A stretch of DNA of 64,000 bases, from assembly GCA_932521025.1 (NCBI GenBank), contig OW051473.1:6634001-6698000 (forward strand), given 5' to 3'. The position numbers and the translations under genes were made by a program. The DNA is from Oscheius onirici (Eukaryota > Nematoda > Chromadorea > Rhabditida > Rhabditidae). Positions 1 through 11,223 of the stretch are shown piece by piece. Every line of letters starts with the position of its first letter. The first letter of the stretch is position 1. The notes beneath the pieces are model-generated. The model saw nothing but the letters and a program-made list of their open reading frames with translations, did not search any database and was not told the origin of the DNA.

Positions 1-3000
1 AAAACAGAATTGATTTCCATATAAGTAGTACGAAAAAGTAGGAAATATTTAAACAAAATGGCACCTCAAAATAGAAGCTCAGCAAGATGTGGCGCATAAC
101 CTAATCCTGATAACTGACCATGGCTCCAGAGTTGACTAGTATCCCTATACAGGCAATCGGAAGCACCAGGTACAAGTTCATGTAGCCCAGCTGGAAATAC
201 AAAGAGTGGTCGTGTACCATCGGTTCATGGTAACAGGCTGGAGAGTGACTCCACCAGGCTAGTGAAGCAGACTCTGCCATCGAAACGTAGAATGTCGTAA
301 AATGCTTTCACATCACTTCGTAATGTGTTTCGCTGGAAAATGAGCATTGCAAAGTAAGATGTCTCAAAGGACGCTGAAAGATCTCTACGAACGGCCAAAG
401 AGACTCAGGTAAGGTCAATCTAACTTAGTTTCTGGAGGAAAGGAACTTGGGTAATAAGAAAGAAAATGCGTCAGAGAATGAGTAAAGATGCAAAATGGGC
501 CTCATTAGTTGCTACAGGTTATTTATTTGGATTAGTTTCAAATTTTGTGACATGGCGAATGCGTGCCAGAAGAGAGTGGCCATTTGGTGGCGTCTGGGGG
601 CGGAGTTGTGCACGCCGTGTAGACACAGCATGACGACCAACACGGACTGTTCCACAGGGCCGAGGGCACTCCCTCAGGGAGGATTTGTGAAGCTCTCATT
701 CCCGAGACAACATTTTTCCAAAGTGTTGCGTGTTTTGAGATGTTAACTGGGCTTTACGACGGCTAGCGCAGGAGGTTCGCGAAAACAGAGCGAATGTGCA
801 AGTTTAGATAGAGGAGAAAGTGTTTTTCCGTTCCCGGAAAAGTAAACAGCTCCATATTGCTACCATATGGTGCCTATGCTCGGCTAATTACTCGTGATTC
901 CAGAACTTGAAAAAACAGGAGCCGAACATAACAGTTGGCTAAAAATGGAAAGCTTGTAGGTCACGCTGTAAAAGCTAGTATATTTGCACAATTGTCCACA
1001 CAAAATTTGTGTTTTTCTAACCGTAGGCTGCTCATCGAGGCTGAGCAGTAATGAGATGGTCAAGGGCTTCGCGAGAACAATGTGTTTCAAAGGGAACGCT
1101 GTGCTTTATGGTCAGCGTCTGGGAACTAAATAAACGAGTGACCAAGCACTTTTCACATGTTCTAATGTGACTGACCTGCTGGTATGGAAATGAGACCGAA
1201 AGTTTGCGCGAACGAACGGATGATGTCAGCAAAAAAGGGAGAGAATAAGCCTCGGGGTACTCAATGTCTCGAGACGAACCTCAGCTCGAAAAAAGGCACT
1301 GCGAAAATTGGAAAGAGGCCAAAGGCTATAGTCGGCTCCATTGAAATAATTGACTAGTAGTCTACGCAACCTCAGAACAACAGTAGATAACAAATTGGCT
1401 AGTAGTAAAGAAAGACCATATAGTCGTAAACAAGAACAAGCATTCAGAACTTCCCTGAGGTCTAGGTAGCCCTAGGAAGTCTGCTGCGGATTTGCATGCG
1501 TTGAAAATAGATTGCAGCTTAGGTTATGCTGTTTTGAGGAAAAATAGTAAGAGAAAAGTGTACTACGGTCAGGGAGCTGTGAAGAAATACGAGACTACTT
1601 CTCTAGTAAATAAGCCTAAACAGTGTCTTCAGGTGAGAGTGGCAGAGAGCAGGCGTGCTCCGTGAGGGACAAACAGATAAAAGAAGGTGACAAGCGACCA
1701 CCAGCGGTCACTCATATTTTAAATCCAAGAGGTTAGCACCTCGAAGCACCTCTACCGAGGCCGTCAATCACGTTCTAAAAAGGAGAGGTAGTATGACCAC
1801 TTGCAGTTGTTTTCGACCCTCTCAATCGGAGGAGGACGCTGTATATGAGATGGTGAAAACAGTACACGTTTAAGTATCTACTTATTATCGTGTGAGGGAG
1901 AAAGTTCGTAAAAGGGGGATAAGACAAATTCCTCTTGTTTGGCCGCTAAGTGCCCAAAAGGAGCGTATTGCGACTACAAACAATCGAGGATGTTTGTCAC
2001 AGATCATCTCCCGATCTCTTCTCTCAAATAGAGTGGACAGTTTCTCTGGTTAGCTGCATAAAAGGGGAGACGTGGTTCAATTGTATCAATCTTCATAATA
2101 TTTGCTTTTCATTCAACTAAAACTAACATATTACTGCAAAACCGCTGTTTTTTTACGAAGATGGGCACAGGGCATGCAGTTAAAAATAGGAGCAGTTAAA
2201 CATGATGTGTAGTATCTTTTGAAGCATTGGATTAGATTTCAACAAACGGGAAAACCAGCGTGCATGTTTTCAGACATAACAAACAGCTTTTACATAAGTT
2301 CAAAACTATAAACAAGAACATTCACTCAACACCTACAAGTGTTACCAGAATTTCTTACTTCCGCCATTTGGATATTTTGAATGCGATTGTTTACATTGTT
2401 TCCCGCAAAATATGTTTTTAATATACTTGTAGTTATTGGCACAACTGGCAAAAAGTCACGCAACACATGCCTGAAAAATGAACCAGTACTGCCACAGGTT
2501 GTTTTGCAAGCAGTAAGGGTTTCACGAAACAGACAAAACCATTTAAACATTCACGGATAAGTTTCAAAAAAAAAAATGAAAACGAAAGAATTTGCGTGAC
2601 CGGTCGTTTCTCCCGTCATCTGAGAAGGAAACCACTATAGAGAAAACACTAAAGAGTTCAACAGCATGACTATGCGGAAAATACAGTGAAATAAGGCATA
2701 AGTGTTTCAAAACAGGAAATCTTGAGGTCTCCTCCTCATGACAACATTGATCGTGTTTTTATTTCATTTTTGCTGAAAAGAATAGTCTGGCAGTAAATAA
2801 TGCTAAAATCGTGTCACGCTTTACGGGCGTGTTCTTTTGCTGTTTACTAAGCAAATCTCATATTAGGGCCAAGCCAACAGAAGGAGTTCCCTGATTGGAT
2901 TTGTAGCTTTCAAAAAGAAGATGAAGACCTGCAGGGTGACAACAACTAAAGGCCCGACATAACAAAATATCAGGTTCAACGGGTCCTGACTCGTGAAGGG

Positions 3001-3548
3001 ACCGGATGATGTGGGAGGATAAGATAAAAGGCTCAAGGCTGTACCATTCGGCGGGACCCACATATCCAATTGCACTCTTACCAAAGATTTTCACACGCGT
3101 TTTAGGAAGAAAGGAATGCCCTCTTCTCTCCTTCTGCAATCAAAGGAGCAGGGTTGGAGAAATTTGCAACTAGGAGATGAAGAGTGACCACTTCCTACAC
3201 TTTGTTGTCTTCCAGGGCAGGATCTCAAGTGGACGGAAATGGAAATAAGTCTCGAAAAAGGACGGAAGTGACATGAAAATGGTTAGCCGACGTAATTGGT
3301 CAGCTTTACGTCATTTGTCATTTGTGTTACCCACTGGTGCAAAAAGATTTATTATTCATGTTCAGGTTTACCCACAAAGATACACCGTTCGTTCAACATA
3401 ATCGCAACATGGTGCTTTTGAACGATCCTCGTACATCACTCACAAGAAGATCACAAGGGATTAAAACAAATAAATAAATATTTTTGAAAAATTCTAAAGA
3501 GCCCGAAATCGAAAGAGAGGCGAGAGAGGTCGACCATATTGGCTGCGT
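1..3548. other. Intergenic region, no gene recognised
   Basis: This 3.5 kb stretch lies downstream of the minus-strand KDEL-receptor gene. Open frames here are short and lack codon bias, recognisable domains or a convincing chain of splice sites. I see no tRNA, tandem array or transposon end. The plus strand is fairly rich in A and G, as in other non-coding parts of the left half of the window. Confidence 0.5.
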
Positions 3549-4386
3549 TCAGGCGGGCATCTCGAATTGACGGTTTGCCTGGAGCACTGAAAAGAAAATG
3601 TAAATATAAGATTTGGGAATATTTACCTCTGGTGACGTAAAGGTAGAAGAAGTCGGCGTAGAGGACGGTCTGGACGATTCCAGCGACGACAGCGATAGGG
3701 TCGAAGAAGCTCTCAGTGTAGTAGCTGAAACACTATTGTAAAAACATCGGAAAAAGTTATACCGGTAGATCCAGTTGACGATGTAGAGGGCGCGGTACGA
3801 TCCAAGGGCGAAAAGATAGTGGGCCGTGATGGTTTCAGCGTTGCCAGTACGAGACAGCATGAAGAGCTGAGGCATGATGGCCACAGACTCCAAGTAGATC
3901 GAGAAAGTCCAAAGAATTTCCATGAAAGTGAATTCGTGGTTAATGACAAGAGCCAGGAGGAGACAGGGGACGACGAGGAACTCAACTCGGAGAGAATCGT
4001 TGTTTCTAAAGAAAGAAAGATAAAAATATATGTTACAATTCCTACCTGTCGTAAGTAGCCTTGAACTTGACCCACATCAGGTAAACGGTTCCAATAGACG
4101 AAGCCAGGAAGAAAAGCTAAATGAAGATGTTAACAAAAACATCAGTTTTTAATCACCTTCATGGCAGAGTTGTAGGCGGAGATAAAGTTGGTGAACAGAT
4201 CCAAATATCTGCTAATGAATACCACAGCGAACAAAAGCTGAGATCGTCCAGAAATTCCTAAGCACAAATAGTCATGAGCGCTACAAAAAAGTTACCTTCG
4301 CAGCTCCTGCTCTTCCATATCTTGTGCAAAAGAATAATAATGGCCACAAGATGGGCCGTGTCGGCCGAGAAACGAAAGATGTTCAT
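3549..4386 (-). CDS. erd-2: KDEL receptor (ER lumen protein retention receptor)
   Basis: Seven-TM Golgi/ER receptor that binds escaped ER proteins carrying a KDEL-type tail and returns them to the ER in COPI vesicles. Six exons on the minus strand: 4386-4296, 4257-4157, 4116-4046, 4005-3763, 3724-3627 and 3586-3549. They sum to 642 bases, or 213 residues, the usual length for the family. The protein begins MNIFRFSAD and contains the family signatures [53 protein letters not shown] and [14 protein letters not shown]. It ends in NRQFEMPA. All introns are about 38-42 bases with GT-AG ends. C. elegans has the close homologue erd-2.1. The family assignment is certain; orthology is inferred. Confidence 0.97.
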
Positions 4387-5564
4387 ACCCAAGTTCTGAA
4401 AAACAATTTACAAAAGAGTATTTCAATAGAAAAGAAATGATAAAAATATAATAATTAAGACAATGCGCAGTTGGAGTTTACAGTGGGGCGTGACCCCGCG
4501 GGGATTGAAAGGGTCAGCGAAAGCCAATCGATATTCGCCACGTTGACAGCTCAAAAGCAGCTCAAATACAAAATTCTGAGACTAGCTAAAAAGATTAAAG
4601 CTCTGATAAGCTACTGACCTATTTATGACCAAAAAATAAATAATGGACTTGTGGAAAGCGTCGTGGGAAAAATCAAAAGTCTATTGTGTTAGTCAGCTTC
4701 GGCGGATTTTTTTATATGTTTTGGTATAAACTCAGATTGTAGAACCTGTTGGCTACTTTTATCGAGTTTCTACCGTAAACAAAGTATGATTGTGAAGAAA
4801 AACTACCCTTTTCTCTGAACAAAAAGGGTCAACAGGCGTACATCAGTGCTCAGACGGGCCTCTCAGACTCTCTGACTCAAAGATGTGTAAAACCTCAAAG
4901 AAGCAAAAGGGCTACGAGTTGTAAATGCAGATGTTTTGAACAGGGCCACGTCACATCTTGGCTGCTTTAAAGGTGGATGCGTTCTAGACAGAGCGCGCAT
5001 TGCTGCCCCTTGCAAAACGTCTGCTAATTTTAGGAAAATAATGACGTAATGAGAAAACATCATAAGGAGATAAACTTGCCGCTAATAGAATAACAATAAT
5101 GAATATTTCAGAAAAGTATAAGACGGAACAAAAATGGTTACTGTAAGTAAACCTTCGTGTTAATTCACGATAATATGAGAAAAGCAAATCGAACAAATTA
5201 AAGCATACTACACTGGCATAATTAGAAATTTAGCGAGGACGCGACGCATGTTTGAAAGGTGAGCAAGTAATACCACCATGGATATGCGTTCTCACCCGTA
5301 TTGTCTCGTCAGCCTATCCAGGTGACCTCATTACGCTCGTTGTTCTCGATGCCACATTACAAACCGTTCCAGAGCCTCCTAAGAGACTCCAAGAACATTT
5401 TTTGGAAACCCACAAATTCTATTGTGGGTAATAAGAAAAACATCTAGGTAACTGTTTATTATGCACTAGTAATACATTATGCAAAGTCTTTTTGGCCCAA
5501 TTTTCTCTAGCTTCATCCGTGACTACCACCCGAGATAAAAACCGATGAATCCATGCAAATCTTT
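4387..5564. other. Intergenic region between erd-2 and the amino acid transporter
   Basis: About 1.2 kb separates the start of erd-2 from the stop of the next minus-strand gene. It should hold the erd-2 promoter and the 3' UTR of the transporter. I find no coding exon or repeat in it. Confidence 0.4.
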
Positions 5565-7672
5565 CTAGGATAGATGGATATGTTCTTGAATGCCCCACAG
5601 CAATTGATTGAAGAAACTGGTCTGAAAATACTGGCAGGTTATGTACTTGTTCAAAACGTACGTAATAGACAGCAGTTGCAATGGTTCACTTGACACCAAG
5701 CCCCACCAACATGGAGCCGCATACTGAAATCCGAGCATAGATTTGACTGCCGTGAGAGTAGCGAAGAAGCCTCCAAAAGCCGCTGCTACTGAAAATTGCT
5801 CATTTATTGATTTGACAGTATAAACTGACAAAGAACGACGAAATTTATCAGCAGATCTTTGGCAGAAGTATGTGAAAGCATTCTAAATGAGATTCTTGTT
5901 TTTAACTTGCAGACTTACTCGAAGAGAGTCAGAGGTTTTTCTTCTGGTAAAGCTTCACACATAGCATACTTTTTAGCACCTGCTTTTAGATACAAGTTGA
6001 AGATAACTGGGAAGACAAGAGCCATTGTGGTGATGGTTGAGCCTCCGACCAAGTCAAGAAGAACGCCAAAGCTTGGTACACTGATAGCTACAAGAACTAC
6101 TGACATCATCACGCAGGAACGCAAGAAGAATCTTTGCCATCCAAAATCTAAACACCTTGTCAACTTGATACTAGTTCCTGTACCTTGAGATATGTTGAGA
6201 TAGTCCTCAAGTTCCTGATTGAGTGGATTGAAAACAATGGTAAGGGCGAGAGTAACATGGATGGTAATCAAAAGATTGACGGCGAACCGGACCTCGGTTA
6301 TCTGAATTTTTCTATGTTGAAGGTTCTGTGGTTCTGACCTGTAAACTGGGAATTATAGTGTCTAGCAGCGAATCTCCGTATACAGTGTAACCAATGATGC
6401 TGACAGGGAGGTACAAAAAGGTAATCACTGCAAGACATTGTGTCAAACAGTAGTCCACTTACAAACAAAAGCAAGAATGACAGCCTTGTTGAACTGGTAC
6501 GGCTTTTTCATGTCATGTTGAATTGTGGGAAATGCTCCGTGACCACCGTATGCGAACATGACAGTTCCAAAGCCCATGGCCGCTCTACAACCAAGTTACG
6601 CACGATGTCGTTCGATACCTGTTCATGTTCAAATGTGGATAGTTTGAAAATCCGTGGCATGTTGTCCCATCAGAAACTGATCCGTAAATTATCAGGATCA
6701 CAGCAGCCAAAGTAGTGAACATGGCGAGAATGATAGCCCACCTAAAATTTGTTATTCTGGTGGTTTTCTTTCTTTTACCAGAAGTCTTTGGGTGATTTCA
6801 GCATAGTCACTGGGAGCATACAAACTGCTACTATAAAGATCAGTCGACAGAATCCCATCTGAGTTTACATGGGTAATTAGTTCATTTTTTGAGGATACCT
6901 GATATCCACCAATAGATAGAAAAGTCTCAATGTTCTTTGCAGCCAGAAGAAGAAACACGGCAGCCGTTCCGAACATTGTCACATCGAGGAGAAGTGACAC
7001 AAAATAACTGAGACAATATTGGTGTTAAAACAAACTCACGAGAACTGTTTTCTTATTGCTCGTTCTCCCATTGCTGGATACGGTTTTCTGCAATGTTCTC
7101 TATACTGCGGGAACCGCTTCTGCAGAATGGTCCAGTTCTCTGCTAATTGAACACCTGAAATCAATCTTTCTGGTTATTTCATAGATTTTCACCAGTATAC
7201 GTGCATATTATGGCTCCAAGAATAATTGTCAGTGTTCCCCAGACTGCTCCTAAACAATTATGTCAAATGTTTTTTATAGGAACAAGCCTGAAGCAACCAT
7301 AGCCGATGGGAGAGCAATTAATCCACCGCCAGCTGTTTCTCCTACTATGAACAAAGCGGTTACTATCCAGTGCATTCCCGAAGTATTGTGAAACTGAAGT
7401 TTCAATTTGAGACAGATATTTGTGTCTAGTTACCCTATCATTCTTCTCGGCTGCACCATTTGCATGGCAGTTTCCGTTAACCAACGGGACAGCATCTTCT
7501 CTGAAATTGAAAGACATTTTCTCAAAACGCTTATCCTTGGCGTTGCCATTAAGCAACCGCAAAGCATCGTTTGTTTCAAATGGTTTTCCGGAGCCGAATA
7601 AATCTGTCTACTTACCCAGTTGGGGCAGACACCTTGACGGGAGTGCCAGTGTGTAAGTCTGGCGGAGCCATA
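5565..7672 (-). CDS. SLC36/AVT-type amino acid transporter (Aa_trans family)
   Basis: Multi-pass amino acid/proton transporter of the Aa_trans (PF01490) family. My model has 15 exons with outer ends at 7672, 7500, 7393, 7249, 7154, 7007, 6858, 6741, 6584, 6427, 6301, 6147, 5882, 5788 and 5621. It sums to 1446 bases, or 481 residues. After a short N-terminal tail come helix motifs such as WIVTALFIVGETAGGGLIAL, the family hallmark YGGHGAFPTIQHDMKKP, and FNPLNQELEDYL before the last third. The intron ending at 7250 has a GC donor; every GT alternative I tried breaks the frame. The start is the first ATG in frame (MAPPDLHTG). An upstream open frame at 7693-7920 does not splice in phase and is left out. 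The substrate cannot be read from sequence, and the last exon (SFFNQLLWGI) is the least certain. Confidence 0.9.
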
Positions 7673-9132
7673 GAGAAGACTCTTGAATTGTGTCACCGGT
7701 TGAGGTTCAGGAAGGCCGTAAAGGTGCAGTTCCGGTCACCGTAGTTACCGGCAAGCAGAGTACCACCAAAAAACTGGCCGGAATAATTGTCCGAGTCCTG
7801 AGAGAACACCCGTGAAATGACGACAGAGTAGGAAAGAGGAGTGAATGTGTTAGCCATGCAAATTGAGGCAGTTAAAGGATTCGCCATCATGTTGATCACT
7901 CTCTGAGGGTTGTTAGTCAATTAAAGGAGTTAAAATGACATAATCTTGATTAAATGAAACTTATTGCAAGGTCTTGGGTACTCATTGTCGCAAATATGCC
8001 CTGATTTACAGGAGCATGATGAAACTTTTGGCTATCAACGCATAGACTAAACAAAGTACTAAGTATGTTGTGTTGAATACGGTGAAAATATAGTTCATTG
8101 TTATTTGTTATATTGTTCATTGTAAAAAATGTTCATTGTTACTAAAAATCTAACTCTAGGCAGTACTTGCATACGAATAAAATTCTTCGACTTTGCACGA
8201 GGATAAGTAAAAAGAGCAAATTGCTGGGCGAGCTTGCAGAAAGATTGGAAGTGTTTAGAATGAAGAGTTACTGACGCCGCCCAATTCACTTACCTAGACA
8301 TGTACCTTGGAAAAAAAAGGATCGACCAGGAACATTCGGTCGTTTTAAGCAAAAAATCCAACGTTCGGTCATCATCATAGTAGGAGGTCGCTAATTGGAT
8401 CAATTAAGCTAAAAACAGAAGAAAGAAAACAAGCAAAAAGTAATTCTCCTTTCAGCGGGAAAAATCAGAGAGCAGGACTCCCTCTCCTTCCTAACCCTCG
8501 AGGGGATTACTTTCAGCATACCGCGTCCGTTAAAACTCGGTCCGCAGAATTTCAGGAATTTGTCTTATCTACGTGATTGAGCTTATAATAGGGCTGCTCA
8601 TAGCCTTTAAATGTCCTACTCAGTTGACACCCACAACTCGCAGGTTTTCTCGTCCTCTATCCAAAAATGGAAAACATAATTAGATAAGGACTGTTTGGGT
8701 ATTGTAAACGTGATAAGCCCTCTGGCTCCACGGTAGCGCTGCCAGACATGTCTTTTTTCTTTAGTTTAAACCAGACTTTTTTTCGAATTTCCTTCCCGCT
8801 ATAGCCATTGAGCTTATCTTCACCTCATTAACTTTTCTGAAGCGTCATCTTTAACCCGTTCATTCTGCCAACGATCCGCTCTGTTACAGTAGTCGAAGTT
8901 CCTTTTGTTGAGATTTCGAAAGATGACCGCCTGACTATGGGTAAAGTTCAAAAAGACAGAGCCTCGTGATGTCAAACTGGCCAATGGGGAGAGAGAGCTT
9001 ATCGCTGAAGTCCGAGAAAAGAAAGGCCGTAGTGCCAAAGTTTGAGTGCAAATAATGATAGGAAGTAGGAAGTTCTCCTTCACTCGCTTTCTTCCTTTGC
9101 ATATGTGACCTCATCACTTCTTGATTTCAGCA
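7673..9132. other. Divergent intergenic region
   Basis: About 1.45 kb separates the start of the minus-strand transporter from the start of the plus-strand secreted protein, so it probably carries both promoters. An open frame on the minus strand (7693-7920) looks like upstream untranslated sequence. The right end, TTGATTTCAG at 9121-9130, is a splice acceptor three bases before an ATG, consistent with trans-splicing of the next gene. Confidence 0.45.
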
Positions 9133-11008
9133 ATGCGTCTGAAATTTCTGCTCCTGCTGGTGGTCAGCTTTGCTCTGATTTGTGACGTCGCCTACGCAAC
9201 CAAAGACAGGAAAAAGAACAAGAATAAGCATAAACATGATGACCCGACAGAGGAGGATGAAGGTAAAAGTTGTAATGAGTGTATATCATAGGGATATTTG
9301 CAAATAATCCTCTGTGACGCCCATACTTAGGAGCAAATCCTGGCGCAATATGAAAAAAAAGACGAGTGTGGTCCAAGAGCAGAATAGTCATTTGCTCCTA
9401 TCATTCACAACTTGAGTAATGAACAATCTTTCAGAAAGACGAGCAGGTGGCGGGTTGAGTGTTTCTGAAGACAAGCGGAAGGAAACCAAGGATAGAGGTA
9501 TTTTTTGGTTATGCCCGATAGAATTTGTTTGTAGTAAAGGAGATGTTGGAAAGAAAAGAAGATGTAGAACAGCGCCATGAAAAGAAAGAGGAGAGTAGTG
9601 AAGAAAAGGACGATGAAAAGAGAAAAGACGAGAAAAATTCGACGGAGATCATTATTCCCAAGGGCAGGTTCCGTCGCCACCACCACCAAAAGATCGAGCA
9701 GTTGGTATTTTCAATGTGTGAATCCTCTCAATAATTAACACTAGTTGCACAGGCAGCGCCGGGAGCATTCCTTGAAAAAGACATCAGAAATCAACGATGG
9801 GGCACAGACGGCACTCGAGAACAAGCCGAAACAAGACCATCAGGTGTGAAATTGACTAGATATAGTAAGATTAAGGCTTAAGTGTGGTCCCAATTGTGAT
9901 CACGGAAAGAGAAATAAAAGGGAGCACAGCTTGTCCAAAACAGAAGTAATTAATGATGGACAACAGACTCCTCTGGAAAACAAGCCAAAACAAGATCACC
10001 AGGTAAAACTTGGGAAGCAGTATTCTTAACATTTTTCAGTGCACCAGCATTCGTTGCAGCCACAAAAGATCAACAGAAGAAGAACAAATTGCCGACGGAG
10101 TAATGATTACTGGGGAGGAGGGTTCTGAAATTTCTGTGAGTGCTTTCGAAGAATCGTTTGACAGCTTGTTTGCAGCTAATCCGAACACGGCGAGCCAAAG
10201 GAGGAAAGAAGGATATTGGACATCGAGTAGCATCTCATCCTCATGGCAATAAGAAAAATGGAATTAAAGTAATATATCTCCTCTCTGCACATTAAGTGAT
10301 TGTTAAGGCTGGACGTAGAAGAGGCTCCAATGGTGCTAGTAAGCCGCGTGGTAACAAGGACAAGGCTTCCAAAAAGTCTAAAAGACATCTTCTGGTATTT
10401 AATTTTAGTAGAGAAAAATTGAAAAAAAATTTAAAAAATTGATCAAATCTCAAATAAAAGCGTACCGCCCTTGTGTTTGCGAGACATTTGGAACAATTGT
10501 GGCAAAAATAATTTGACGTTGGGCAAGAAAGAACTTACTAAACAATTAAAGTCATGTTATGGGTTTGACCTCATACAAATAGAGGCAACATTTTTGATTA
10601 AACTATTCACCCAATGCTCAAAAGTTTTGGACTTCAAGATATTTGACAGAAATTGAACGGAACGTAGTGACGAACTTATTTTCAGCTCGTTCAAGAGAAG
10701 GAGAGTCCTGAAGAGCCATTCCAGAACGTGAGTTCGCCATCATCAAAGACCTATTTCCTATTTTAGGAGCAAGACTTGCATGAACATATTATGAGCAGAA
10801 TCTACGGGGTAGGCAAAAAGGTTACACGCCTAGGACTAATTAAAACTCTATTCAGGACGAGCCGACTTCCGGCCGTCATCTAGTCAGACGCAGCCACCGC
10901 AGTGTAACTCATGAAGAGCTTGACCACAAAAAGGAACACAAGAAATATCCGCAGCACAGCGATGCTACCGTAGTTTCTGCCGACGCTGCTACAATCACCG
11001 AAATTTAA
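9133..11008 (+). CDS. Secreted Lys/Glu/His-rich protein of unknown function
   Basis: Not recognised as a known family. The start is set by an ATG three bases after a TTTCAG acceptor (likely trans-splice site) and opens a clear signal peptide, MRLKFLLLLVVSFALICD. The mature chain is highly charged and low in complexity, with runs of Lys, Glu and His (FRRHHHQKIEQ; KKNGIK; ASKKSKRHLL). My 11-exon model sums to 1083 bases, or 360 residues: 9133-9262, 9435-9497, 9535-9704, 9757-9843, 9883-10002, 10040-10135, 10176-10268, 10308-10394, 10686-10727, 10767-10808 and 10856-11008. Exons 4 and 5 encode a tandem duplicate (REHSLKKTSEINDG and REHSLSKTEVINDG, each ending ENKPKQDHQ). A poly(A) signal AATAAA follows at 11042. 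It may be an extracellular matrix or polyanion-binding protein, but that is a guess. Small exon boundaries in the middle are less certain. Confidence 0.7.
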
Positions 11009-11041
11009 ATTTTCTCCTTTTTGTACTAAATGTTGTTGCTC

Positions 11042-11047
11042 AATAAA
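11042..11047 (+). terminator. Poly(A) signal AATAAA
   Basis: The canonical hexamer lies 34 bases past the stop of the lysine-rich secreted protein and fits its 3' end. Confidence 0.6.
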
Positions 11048-11223
11048 GCATTATCTTAGTCATATTTGCCAGTATGATCAATATGCTTATCACAGAATTC
11101 GAAGCCATTTTGATAAGGCCCGTAAACTCGATTGACTCGCTTGGTTTAATCTTCACTACTGCCTTTCACAGCTGTTGCAACTTTTTATAATTTTCTCAAC
11201 TATTTATGTACTTCTCCTAGAAA

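Noticed and set aside
2858-3139. 93-codon minus-strand frame
   Set aside because: It has no recognised motif, no splice context and overlaps a second equally long frame, so it is probably chance.
7693-7920. 75-codon open frame upstream of the amino acid transporter on the same strand
   Set aside because: Its only good donor does not join the transporter start in phase, it has no membrane or domain signature, and it sits where the 5' UTR or outron is expected.
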